Assembly (NCBI GenBank): GCA_002497905.1
Contig: DAFJ01000092.1
Coordinates: forward strand, 547 to 28,313
Direction of reading: 5' to 3'
Source: Euryarchaeota archaeon UBA251
Lineage (GTDB): Archaea > Thermoplasmatota > Poseidoniia > Poseidoniales > Thalassarchaeaceae
Length of the DNA stretch: 27,767 bases
The notes below the pieces were generated by a model. It ran no database searches, was not told the origin of the DNA, and saw only the letters and a list, made by a program, of their open reading frames with translations. This document shows positions 6,975 to 14,411 of the stretch, piece after piece; position 1 is the first letter of the stretch, and every line of letters starts with the position of its first letter. Position numbers and translations under genes: made by a program.

Positions 6975-7982
6975 TCAGGCGGTGGACGAGGGAATTCTCG
7001 GATCGACAAGACGACGCCATAGTGGCGGAATTAGAGCTAGCCAAAAACAGCCATAGTAGCCAGTGGGTAGTGATGGAGCATCATCGTATGGTTGCAATCT
7101 CCAGAACGGTTCGCTAGCCTTGAGATGATGTGCAGGATGGCGGGTTAGTTCTAGAAGTGTCCAACGCGACCAACGTTCCTCTGATTGCCAAGAATGCATC
7201 TCTGTCTGTCTTTCTCCAATCTCACGATTAAGTCCGTAATGTCGTATGTAGTTGATGTATTCCAGCAAGAATATTGCGAAGCCTGCTTGGATGAGGAAGG
7301 CCACCGTCATTGCCGAACCAAGTCCCGCGTAAATCCCAGCGACGAACAATACTTGGACGATGAAGCCGCGAATAACGGGGTTACGTAATCCCGTTCTTCC
7401 CTTACGGGTATGCACACCCATTGCATCCAGAAACTGTCCAGGAACGGTCCTCAAGAAGAACCAGTACACCGATTCACCCTGCTTTGCACTTGCAGGATCG
7501 TTCACTGTCGATACGTACTTGTGATGAGTGAAATTGTGCTCGGTGGTAAAATGCAGGTAAAGTACTGAAAGCAGATTTGCTCGACCTACCCACCAGGAGA
7601 ACGATCGTGGCCTTGTATGACCCAGTTCATGCGCGACTATGATTCCGGAAGCGCCTGAATTGATACCAGTACTAATGCCTGCAACTAGGAGAAGCCAATT
7701 GATTCCATTCTGACTCGCGAAGTAAAAGAGCGAACCTAGTGTGATGAATTGCATGAGAGCATGCACATAGAGCAGTGCCTCAAAGGGAGTACCCGAATCA
7801 CGGGGTGGCCTAGGCTTCTCCGCCTTACCCATCAAAACATCAAGTAGAGGACCTAATCCAAGCATGAAAATTGCACCCGATGCTACCCAATATCCTCCCA
7901 CAATATTTCCACCGATTACAATCAATGGATTGAGAAGACCGAGAAGATGCCATGACCATGCCTCGGGCCGGAGTTCAGCCAT
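6975..7982 (-). CDS. AlkB-like integral-membrane di-iron oxygenase (alkane 1-monooxygenase/fatty-acid hydroxylase superfamily)
   Basis: The 335-residue protein has several membrane segments and the His boxes of the AlkB branch. These are H-E-L-G-H (118-122), E-H-N-F-T-H-H (148-154), N-Y-I-R-H-Y-G-L (244-251) and R-H-P-A-H-H (281-286). A closing D-D-A-P-S-L-P-T-G-Y (300-309) matches the AlkB signature D-D/E-A-P-Q-L-P-x-G-Y. Enzymes of this type use two irons, O2 and electrons from rubredoxin to hydroxylate terminal methyl groups of alkanes or related lipids. Here the N-Y-x-E-H-Y-G-L box has Arg for Glu, and the protein is shorter than typical AlkB (about 400). Substrate may differ, for example a membrane lipid chain. 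No rubredoxin gene is seen nearby. The gene leads into the OsmC gene and is divergent from the zinc-ribbon gene. Confidence 0.8.
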   Translation of the reverse strand: MAELRPEAWSWHLLGLLNPLIVIGGNIVGGYWVASGAIFMLGLGPLLDVLMGKAEKPRPPRDSGTPFEALLYVHALMQFITLGSLFYFASQNGINWLLLVAGISTGINSGASGIIVAHELGHTRPRSFSWWVGRANLLSVLYLHFTTEHNFTHHKYVSTVNDPASAKQGESVYWFFLRTVPGQFLDAMGVHTRKGRTGLRNPVIRGFIVQVLFVAGIYAGLGSAMTVAFLIQAGFAIFLLEYINYIRHYGLNREIGERQTEMHSWQSEERWSRWTLLELTRHPAHHLKASEPFWRLQPYDDAPSLPTGYYGCFWLALIPPLWRRLVDPRIPSSTA

Positions 7983-8067
7983 GCTACCGCTTCAGACCTC
8001 ACGGATTTCAACTTCATCCCCATAATGTCTGCCAATTGCTAAATCCCTAACGATAAACTCCGAAGTC

Positions 8068-8208
8068 ATGGACACTGACCATTGTGCTGACCTTATGTGT
8101 GGATGTGGCTATCGAGGTGCAGCTGTACCACGAAAGCAACACATGGAATGTCCAAAATGTCATCGCGTTGTAGAAGCGTGTTGTGAAGGCGTCCCAATCT
8201 ACGACTAA
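8068..8208 (+). CDS. Small zinc-ribbon protein, 46 residues
   Basis: ATG 8068 opens a 46-residue frame ending at TAA 8206-8208. It has eight residues that could bind zinc as a ribbon: C6, C11-G-C13, C28-P-K-C31-H, and C38-C39. The C-x-C / C-x2-C pairing with a short basic linker (P-R-K-Q-H) is the look of a rubredoxin-like or ribosomal-type zinc knuckle. No earlier in-frame start exists nearby. It overlaps the convergent 107-residue gene by four bases (CTAA), as real neighbouring genes do elsewhere in this window. It is divergent from the AlkB-like gene across 85 bases. It could be a metal-binding regulator or, speculatively, an electron-transfer partner. The spacing is not that of classical rubredoxin (C-x2-C-G twice). 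Confidence 0.65.
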   Translation: MDTDHCADLMCGCGYRGAAVPRKQHMECPKCHRVVEACCEGVPIYD

Positions 8209-8528
8209 TCTGTCTCGATAATTTCAATTCGGAAAGAATCGCCATTATGTCCCCAATTCACTTTTCCAGGTTCATTCTCGTCGAACATGTAGTACTTTGT
8301 CCCCCATTCCTTTCCGTACTTCGGATGCTCGTTCTCAAAGATTAGAACGATTCGTTCACTCCATGTTCCGAAAACTCCAATCCCGGCCTTAGCTGGAACT
8401 CCATCGACCAGAACATCAGTCAAAATCGGAGGTCCGGGGTTATGTCCAAGTGGATCCATCATTCCTCTATCATTCGAGACTAACAAATCCGCATCCGACA
8501 CTGCAGGACGCGTCTTTTTCTCATTCAT
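8205..8528 (-). CDS. Conserved-looking protein of unknown function, 107 residues
   Basis: I do not recognise this protein. It is soluble, with a polar N-terminus followed by a probable beta-rich region rich in Gly, Trp and aromatic residues (G-I-G-V-F-G-T-W-S-E-R-I-V-L-I-F). No signal peptide or transmembrane segment is present, and there are no Cys residues. It starts 45 bases downstream of the msrA stop on the same strand, so it may be co-transcribed with msrA. Its stop overlaps the convergent zinc-ribbon gene by four bases. ATG 8528 is a natural start, with no longer in-frame extension needed. Confidence 0.65.
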   Translation of the reverse strand: MNEKKTRPAVSDADLLVSNDRGMMDPLGHNPGPPILTDVLVDGVPAKAGIGVFGTWSERIVLIFENEHPKYGKEWGTKYYMFDENEPGKVNWGHNGDSFRIEIIETD

Positions 8529-8573
8529 ACCTCGGCATCGAGATGGTCACCTATGAACCTGAGCAATTAGAAT

Positions 8574-9104
8574 TCACGACTCATACAACGAAGCATGTTT
8601 CTTCCTGACCTTCGCTACCTTCGGAGCAACGACAAATGAACAGTATGGGTTCTGTGGATTATTGGCAAAATAGTCAAAGTGGTAAACTTCGGCTGGATAT
8701 ACTGGATGATCAGCGAGTTCAGCAACCTCAGTGACTATGGCATCTCTAAACCAATCTCCAACCTCTTTCAACACTAAGTCGAGAGTGGTACGCTCCTCTA
8801 ACCCGTTAACGAAGACGATGCTTCGGTATTGAGGGCCGACATCGTTGCCCTGTCGGTTCAATTGAGTTGGATCATGAGCAGTGAAAAAAACGCGAAGAAG
8901 GGTTGCATGATCTATGATAGAAGAATCGTATTCGATATCCACGATTTCGGCATGGCCGGTGCGCTTACCACACACCTGTTCGTAAGTTGGATTCTCAACA
9001 TGACCACCGGCGTATCCCGGGGCGAGCGAAATAACTCCACGAAGTCCCTTGAATGCAGCCTCTATGCACCAGAAGCAACCACCGCCAACAACGAGACGAG
9101 TCAT
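8574..9104 (-). CDS. msrA: Peptide-methionine (S)-S-oxide reductase MsrA
   Basis: The 176-residue protein opens with the MsrA active-site motif G-C-F-W-C; C10 is the catalytic Cys. It continues with the family blocks G-Y-A-G-G, P-T-Y-E-Q-V-C-G-K-R-T-G-H-A-E, H-D-P-T-Q-L-N-R-Q-G-N-D-V-G-P-Q-Y-R-S, and the closing F-A-x-N-P. MsrA reduces the S epimer of methionine sulfoxide in free or protein form, with thioredoxin-type reductant. C13, C45 and a late Cys (near 162) are candidates for the resolving role. There is no signal peptide, so it repairs cytoplasmic proteins. ATG 9104 is the start, directly before the first strand. The gene lies close to OsmC and AlkB-like genes, making a loose oxidative-stress block. 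Confidence 0.97.
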   Translation of the reverse strand: MTRLVVGGGCFWCIEAAFKGLRGVISLAPGYAGGHVENPTYEQVCGKRTGHAEIVDIEYDSSIIDHATLLRVFFTAHDPTQLNRQGNDVGPQYRSIVFVNGLEERTTLDLVLKEVGDWFRDAIVTEVAELADHPVYPAEVYHFDYFANNPQNPYCSFVVAPKVAKVRKKHASLYES

Positions 9105-9153
9105 ATGTTCCGGAGAAGTGGATACTGTTTCAATCCGTGTATTTACTGGGCAG

Positions 9154-9163
9154 TTTGGCCAAA
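9154..9163. promoter_or_regulatory. 10-base palindrome TTTGGCCAAA in the msrA-taw1 intergenic region
   Basis: A perfect palindrome lies about 50 bases upstream of the msrA start and about 118 bases upstream of the likely taw1 start, in the longest gene-free gap (9105-9280). It is placed like an operator for msrA. I see no clear TATA element beside it and nothing else in the gap, including no tRNA. Confidence 0.25.
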
Positions 9164-9280
9164 TTGAAGATAGGCGAGCCAGAGCTTAGCCATTATCGAT
9201 GTGTTCAAGGCACGAACCGATGACGGAGATTTGCCCGACCCAGCCCCTCTGTGGGATTTGCGGTCTGGGAGGCACCCCTA

Positions 9281-10297
9281 ATGCAGAGCCCAATGACAAA
9301 GATTGAACCGGCTATCAGGGCGAAGCTCGCTAAGCAATCCTACCATCTCGTCGGAGAACACGGTGGCGTCAAAGTATGTCACTGGACGAAAGAGAGCCTG
9401 AAGAACGATCGGGCATGCTACAAGGGCACCTTCTACGGCATCGAGAGTAGCGGTTGCATGCAAATGGCACCCAATGTCGACACTTGCAACCTCGCCTGCA
9501 CCTATTGCTGGCGCGAACCACATTCGGAGACGATTAACAAGGTCACTTCAGACCCTGAGATGCTGTTCTATGAATCCGTACGGGCACACCGACGCCTCTT
9601 GACCGGTTTCAAGGGCCATCCGAGTGTCCCTCTAGAAAAATGGCAGGAAGCACAAGACCCGAAGCATGTTGCAATTAGCTTGAATGGTGAGCCAACACTG
9701 TATTCCAGGCTAGGTGAATTCCTCGATGTATGTCATCAGCATGGAGTTTCGACTTTCCTTGTAACCAATGGAAGCCTTCCGAAAGTGATTGAGAGACTAG
9801 ATACATTGCCGACACAACTCTATGTCAGTGTTGATGCTCCAAATCGAGATATCTTCAACCGACTTTGCAAGCCAAAATTTGACGACCATGCATGGGACAA
9901 GTTAGAGCAAACTCTCGAGTTGCTACCTTCGCTTGATACACGCACTGTATGTCGTCACACACTGATCAAAGGTGAATCACTCGGGCATCACGAAGACTAC
10001 GCACGCTTGGATAACATCGCTGATCCAATGTTCATCGAAGCAAAGGGATACGTCTACGTCGGCAACAGTCGCAACAACCTATCAATCGAGAACATGCCGA
10101 GCCATGATGATGTCATGTCTTTCTCAAACACCCTTGCACCTCTCGTTGGTAGAGAAGTACTTTCAGATCGCAGAGAGAGCAGAGTATCGTTAATCGGAAA
10201 GGAAATGATACCGGTTACACTTCCAGAGAAAACAAGAGATTTACCCGCTAATCTTGGGATTGCAAAACCCCAGAATTTCAAACTCCCTTCATTCTAA
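9281..10297 (+). CDS. taw1: tRNA 4-demethylwyosine synthase (Taw1/TYW1), radical SAM
   Basis: Numbering is from ATG 9281 (338 residues). The enzyme condenses pyruvate with N1-methylguanosine at position 37 of tRNA-Phe to form 4-demethylwyosine, using two 4Fe-4S clusters. The radical-SAM motif C69-N-L-A-C73-T-Y-C76 is present. C33, C46 and C59, spaced 13 and 13 and lying 10 before C69, match the N-terminal Cys set that binds the second cluster in archaeal TYW1. The motifs S-L-N-G-E-P-T-L-Y, V-T-N-G-S and V-D-A-P-N also fit the family. It lacks the flavodoxin domain of eukaryotic TYW1, as archaeal forms do. A GTG at 9251 would add ten residues; ATG 9281 is preferred for normal length. The gene supports an archaeal origin of the window. 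Confidence 0.95.
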   Translation: MQSPMTKIEPAIRAKLAKQSYHLVGEHGGVKVCHWTKESLKNDRACYKGTFYGIESSGCMQMAPNVDTCNLACTYCWREPHSETINKVTSDPEMLFYESVRAHRRLLTGFKGHPSVPLEKWQEAQDPKHVAISLNGEPTLYSRLGEFLDVCHQHGVSTFLVTNGSLPKVIERLDTLPTQLYVSVDAPNRDIFNRLCKPKFDDHAWDKLEQTLELLPSLDTRTVCRHTLIKGESLGHHEDYARLDNIADPMFIEAKGYVYVGNSRNNLSIENMPSHDDVMSFSNTLAPLVGREVLSDRRESRVSLIGKEMIPVTLPEKTRDLPANLGIAKPQNFKLPSF

Positions 10298-10362
10298 AAT
10301 CACAATTTGAAGCCAAAATGCGAGGCAATAGCGTTATTTGGGTCATCTCTGTCCTAAACGCC

Positions 10363-13300
10363 ATGAAGACCAGTGCTAACGCTATTTTGATTGCCTTTTT
10401 GTTGTGTTTGTCCACTATCCCAATGACAGTGAGTGCAGAAGGCGAATCAATACAGAACGAAGTTGCTTATGGAATCGAATACGATTGGTCCAATTTGGAC
10501 GAAGACATCGATTCTTTGACAGGAATCGACTTGAATGAAATTCTCTCTCGCACCATGCTAGCAGCAACGGATGCGGGACTTACGTTGACTGTTGCTCAGC
10601 TCTCAACAGGATCGAGTAACATCTACGTTGAGTCGGCAGAAGACCGCACAGCAACGACCATCGAGATTGGTGGCGAATCCCACTCGGTATGGACACGCGC
10701 CACAGATGTTACCATTCGTCACGCTGTCCTCTTTGACTCCGCTCTCGTAACAGAATGGATCGATTCTTCCGGTGCTGACCCAACTGGATTCGATGGATAT
10801 CTCAGCGTTGATTCAGAAAATGCAGTTGCAGTTGATGTGAACATGGTCGAGTATTTCGATGACGACTACAACCTCTACGGTGTCGACATGGACTTCTCCC
10901 TCGCATCTGAAGTATCAATCGAGTATCAAATGGATGCTGGCTTGGAAGGCGCCGGTGAGGAGTTCGATTTCGCTCTGACTTTCGGCACAGGATTCGACCT
11001 TAACGTTCCCGAGGCAACCGCAGAATGGCGCCTTGGTGAGAAGGCACCCTTCTTCCCAGTCGTATCGACCTACGAAGAGGTCGAGATTGAGTGCGCAGAT
11101 GATGCAGCATTAACCACCAGTGGCTCTGAGGCTGATCTCAAGATAGAGTGCGGCACCTTGGAGGGAGACTACTCTGTTTCTACAGGATTCACCTTCGATC
11201 TTTCTGACATCCCAACCGAAAACTTCGGTATGGACGCCGGTCTACTAGATATCTCGATTACAGATGAAATCAGCAGTACCGGTTCTTGGGACACGGACAT
11301 GGAGGATTTCATGGAGTCGGATGACGACCATCATGAAACAGAAGAAGATGAAGGTCACCACCACCATGGAGATGGAGACTATCATCATGACCATGATGAT
11401 GGGAGTGATGGCCATACTCACGACGAGGATGACAGGCACCATGACCATGATGACGACGACAGTGATGATGACGACAGTGAAAACGACGGATATGGCGGCG
11501 ACCCTGATGCAAGTATCATCATCGCAGAGGGAGGTTCCCCTGTGGATGTTGTCAATTGTGAGTGTGGGACTGCAAACCCCCTGATGTTCCTGATGCTTGC
11601 TGCAATGCTTACCAACATCGGTGAAGCATTCGCTGAGGATGCTGCTGAAGAACTAGGCGATACATTCGAGGAAGAGTTCTCTGAAGCAGTTGAAGGAATC
11701 GGAGAGGCACTCGGTGGCAGCGAGGAAGATGATGACGATGACGACGATTATTCGGAATGGTTCACTTGCGCGGACGGAATGGAAATTGATGAATATCGCG
11801 AAGACGATAGCAACAATGACTGTGGAGACTGGTCAGATGAGACTAAGTATGACACATTCTACCCTTGCGACGATATCTTGACCTCAATGGAAGGAGTTCA
11901 ACTCTACGAAGTTAACAATGGAATGGATGACTGTTCTGACGAATCTGACGAAAACGTCCTATGGTTGCAACACGTTGGCCTGGACATCCAAACAATGTAC
12001 GAATGTGCTGATGGAAGTCGCGATGTCAGCGAATGGTCCATCGGCAACGGATGGGAGGAATGTGATGATGGATCTGATGAATGGCCACTTGCAGAGGAAA
12101 CTCTTACTTCCACGGAAACAATGAATGTTGGTTCGAACGGGTATGCTGATCGAGACACTGTCGCTGCTGTTGACACATATTGTTACATCGCTGGGATGAC
12201 AGTGACAGATTCCGATGACGGATCCACCATCTTTGATGGAAACATGCTAATGAGTTCGCCGGGCTCGGGGTATGTAAATGGTCATGCAGGCGAAGATATT
12301 GGCCCGTATGATGGCACTCGAGAATTCTCATCTTCAGGTCATATCAACCAGTATACCCTACCTGCAGGCCTTACTTCATGCGAAGAACTCACTCAAGCAC
12401 AGATAGACAATATGGACGAATTCTCTCCTGAGTATGTTGCCACGAGCAATGTAGTAACTCACGATGGTTCATTGAAGCGAATGTTGAGCCATGGGTATGC
12501 CCATCAGACCGATGGTGAAGTGGAGTTCGATATGTGGTTCGATGGAGTTCACATGGATGATGAGGAATACACTCTCGAAGTGGTAATTTGGACTGATGAT
12601 GATGAAATGATAGGTACTGAGAGCGTGGATATAGACAGCGATGACTCGCATGCCAGTGGCGGAATAAATGACGATGGAATGGATCCTGGCGACTACTGTG
12701 TTGAGTTCACACTGGTTGATTCCAGTGGAGCTACTGTTGATACCTATGATTCAGATGATGATGACGGCCTTTGCATGACTGTAGAAGAAGTCCCAGAGTG
12801 GCTAATGGAACTAGGAGCAATTCTCGAAGCCTTCGGTGAATCTGACTTTGAGGATACCCTAGAGGACTTCGGAAGCAACCTTGAGGACCGTCTTGGAGGC
12901 ATCACAGAAGACATTGCTTACACAGATTCTCTGTTCATAATGTGGTGGAGCCCTACCCATCACACTGTAGTCGGTACAAGCCTCGTTGTACAAGACAATA
13001 TGGAAACATGGTACACACTTGTTGGACCACAAATTTCGGAAGTTTACACTGATGAAGTAACAGTCGATACCGGTGCCGCACCTGCAACGATTGGTTTGAA
13101 TTACCTCATCGGCGATGCTGCATCCTCTGCAGCTGTCGAAATGGAAGATGCACAATCTGTTGATGAAATCGCAGACACCGCTGCACACGCTGCAGATATG
13201 GGCGAGTTTGCTCAAGTTCTCGAAGACGCGGGTGTAGACCCTGCTTCAATCGGTATTGATCCTGTGGAAGATGTACCGGCTGAGCCAGAAACAGCTGAGG

Positions 13301-13413
13301 AGATGATCGATGAAGGAATCTTCGGACTCCCATCGGTCTCCGGTCTTGCTACCATAGCGATTCTTGCGCTTGCCGGCATCGTTGTCGCACAGCGCAACCG
13401 AGATGAAGAATGA
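10363..13413 (+). CDS. Large secreted acidic protein with His/Asp-rich segment, LDLa-like repeats and C-terminal sorting-type anchor
   Basis: This 1016-residue protein begins with a signal peptide (basic MKTSAN, hydrophobic core, cleavage likely after V-S-A). I chose ATG 10363, not the ATG at 10318, because it gives a proper signal. Residues ~1-310 resemble repeated beta segments. Around 320-376 lies a His/Asp-rich stretch (clusters such as H-H-H-H-G-D and H-D-H-D-D) that could bind metals. Three Cys-poor LDL-receptor class A-like units follow at about 467-575; each has F/Y-x-C-x-D and D-C-x-D-x-S-D-E calcium-site motifs. The C-terminus has a short G-L-P-S motif, a hydrophobic helix and a basic tail (Q-R-N-R-D-E-E). 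That layout resembles archaeal PGF-CTERM-type sorting signals, though the motif is a variant. The next gene starts inside its stop codon (ATGA). Function unknown. Confidence 0.8.
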   Translation: MKTSANAILIAFLLCLSTIPMTVSAEGESIQNEVAYGIEYDWSNLDEDIDSLTGIDLNEILSRTMLAATDAGLTLTVAQLSTGSSNIYVESAEDRTATTIEIGGESHSVWTRATDVTIRHAVLFDSALVTEWIDSSGADPTGFDGYLSVDSENAVAVDVNMVEYFDDDYNLYGVDMDFSLASEVSIEYQMDAGLEGAGEEFDFALTFGTGFDLNVPEATAEWRLGEKAPFFPVVSTYEEVEIECADDAALTTSGSEADLKIECGTLEGDYSVSTGFTFDLSDIPTENFGMDAGLLDISITDEISSTGSWDTDMEDFMESDDDHHETEEDEGHHHHGDGDYHHDHDDGSDGHTHDEDDRHHDHDDDDSDDDDSENDGYGGDPDASIIIAEGGSPVDVVNCECGTANPLMFLMLAAMLTNIGEAFAEDAAEELGDTFEEEFSEAVEGIGEALGGSEEDDDDDDDYSEWFTCADGMEIDEYREDDSNNDCGDWSDETKYDTFYPCDDILTSMEGVQLYEVNNGMDDCSDESDENVLWLQHVGLDIQTMYECADGSRDVSEWSIGNGWEECDDGSDEWPLAEETLTSTETMNVGSNGYADRDTVAAVDTYCYIAGMTVTDSDDGSTIFDGNMLMSSPGSGYVNGHAGEDIGPYDGTREFSSSGHINQYTLPAGLTSCEELTQAQIDNMDEFSPEYVATSNVVTHDGSLKRMLSHGYAHQTDGEVEFDMWFDGVHMDDEEYTLEVVIWTDDDEMIGTESVDIDSDDSHASGGINDDGMDPGDYCVEFTLVDSSGATVDTYDSDDDDGLCMTVEEVPEWLMELGAILEAFGESDFEDTLEDFGSNLEDRLGGITEDIAYTDSLFIMWWSPTHHTVVGTSLVVQDNMETWYTLVGPQISEVYTDEVTVDTGAAPATIGLNYLIGDAASSAAVEMEDAQSVDEIADTAAHAADMGEFAQVLEDAGVDPASIGIDPVEDVPAEPETAEEMIDEGIFGLPSVSGLATIAILALAGIVVAQRNRDEE

Positions 13414-14321
13414 AGAAACCCGACATCAACATGAGTGACAGCGTCAGGGGCCGAATCGGTTCCCTGCGCCGTCACCCTGTGTTGGCTTGGTTTCGCACTG
13501 TCCTTGTTTGCTTGATTGCACTCAATGCAGCAGCAGCAGTGTGGCTGATTGTCGAATTTGATGGACAGTACACCGAAGGTGTGCCCTCTCCAGCGAGAAT
13601 CCATGCATTGGCAGGTATCGATGATCAGAATACACTGATTGACATCAGTATCGAGAACAGTAGTCGATTCTTCGTCTACCAACTAATCCGCGATGAGGTT
13701 GAACCGGAAAATGGAAGCGAGAATCCAGATGATGAAACGACGAATGGGGCATCTGTAGATGACGAAGATACGGATGACGAATCTATGAGTCAGTTAGATC
13801 GAGCAAGGAATTGGATTAAAATCTCGATTGGGCTGCTGATTCTCATCGAATTTTTGGTCGCCTTTGTTGGAATTAATCCGTGGTTCAGGACCATCGGTTT
13901 CCTCGCCGTATTTGTAGCGTTCATCATTGTTCTACCACTCTCATTCATAGGGGATAACCCGAACTTTGCAAGTCCAGGAGAGAGCCCGAACTCAGAGGTT
14001 GAGGAAGACGATGAGGAGAGAGGTGGTGACTTTGTTCATGAGGAGGTTGGTTTCGACTTGGGGCTACGTCTCGGGGGTTTTGAACTCAGTATGACCTATT
14101 CTGGATATGATTTGGGACTTGTGGACGAAGAGAACCGGTCAGAAGTACGCGAGAATCCGCCTGAAGAAGGTACACGAGACGCAGCATCCTTCGTCAAACT
14201 CGATTCATTCCTATCTATCCGATATGGACCAGCAGTAGTGCTTCTGGTAATCTTACCCATGCTTTGGATAATATCGCCTTCCAGTCGTTCCTTCCAACTC
14301 CAAAATGATGAGTGTGAATAA
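13410..14321 (+). CDS. Membrane protein partner of the large secreted protein, unknown function
   Basis: The start ATG overlaps the previous stop as ATGA (13410-13413), so translation is probably coupled and the two proteins likely work together. The 303-residue protein has a first membrane segment near 27-50, two adjacent ones near 136-156 and 160-181, and a last one near 273-292. Between them are two acidic extracytoplasmic or cytoplasmic loops, one around 95-130 rich in D/E/N and one at 185-265 with a repeated G-F-D-L-G-L / G-Y-D-L-G-L pattern. The short D-L-G-L repeats suggest a small beta domain. I do not recognise a family. A T-rich tract directly after the stop would end this two-gene transcript. 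Confidence 0.75.
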   Translation: MKKPDINMSDSVRGRIGSLRRHPVLAWFRTVLVCLIALNAAAAVWLIVEFDGQYTEGVPSPARIHALAGIDDQNTLIDISIENSSRFFVYQLIRDEVEPENGSENPDDETTNGASVDDEDTDDESMSQLDRARNWIKISIGLLILIEFLVAFVGINPWFRTIGFLAVFVAFIIVLPLSFIGDNPNFASPGESPNSEVEEDDEERGGDFVHEEVGFDLGLRLGGFELSMTYSGYDLGLVDEENRSEVRENPPEEGTRDAASFVKLDSFLSIRYGPAVVLLVILPMLWIISPSSRSFQLQNDECE

Positions 14322-14344
14322 TTTATTTTTTATCATTTTTCTTT
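14322..14344 (+). terminator. T-rich archaeal-type intrinsic terminator
   Basis: Immediately after the TAA of the preceding gene there are T-runs of six and five bases interrupted by A/C (TTTATTTTTTATCATTTTTC). Archaeal RNA polymerase terminates on such U-tracts without needing a hairpin. A short GTGCT-GGGA-AGCAC hairpin lies further on at 14360-14373, before the MscS start. Confidence 0.6.
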
Positions 14345-14411
14345 GTTGAAAATCGTGCTGTGCTGGGAAGCACCCATATACACCCGATGACGCGCGAGAG
14401 GATGAAGACGT

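Noticed and set aside
9105..9280. Possible tRNA or small RNA gene in the longest gap
   Set aside because: I found no cloverleaf, T-loop GGTTCGAATCC-type motif or other RNA signature, only a 10-base palindrome.
10318..10362. ATG at 10318 for the large secreted protein
   Set aside because: It places a second hydrophobic stretch ahead of the signal peptide; ATG 10363 gives a standard signal with basic start and an A-x-A-like cleavage site.
11300..11520. Possible DNA microsatellite or CRISPR-like repeat
   Set aside because: The repetitiveness comes from Asp and His codons in a low-complexity protein stretch; there are no regular repeat-spacer units.
11264..11584. 106-codon plus-strand frame rich in Met and Thr
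   Set aside because: It is the shifted reading of the Asp/His-coding repeats (GAT/GAC/CAT) in the large secreted protein, hence low complexity.
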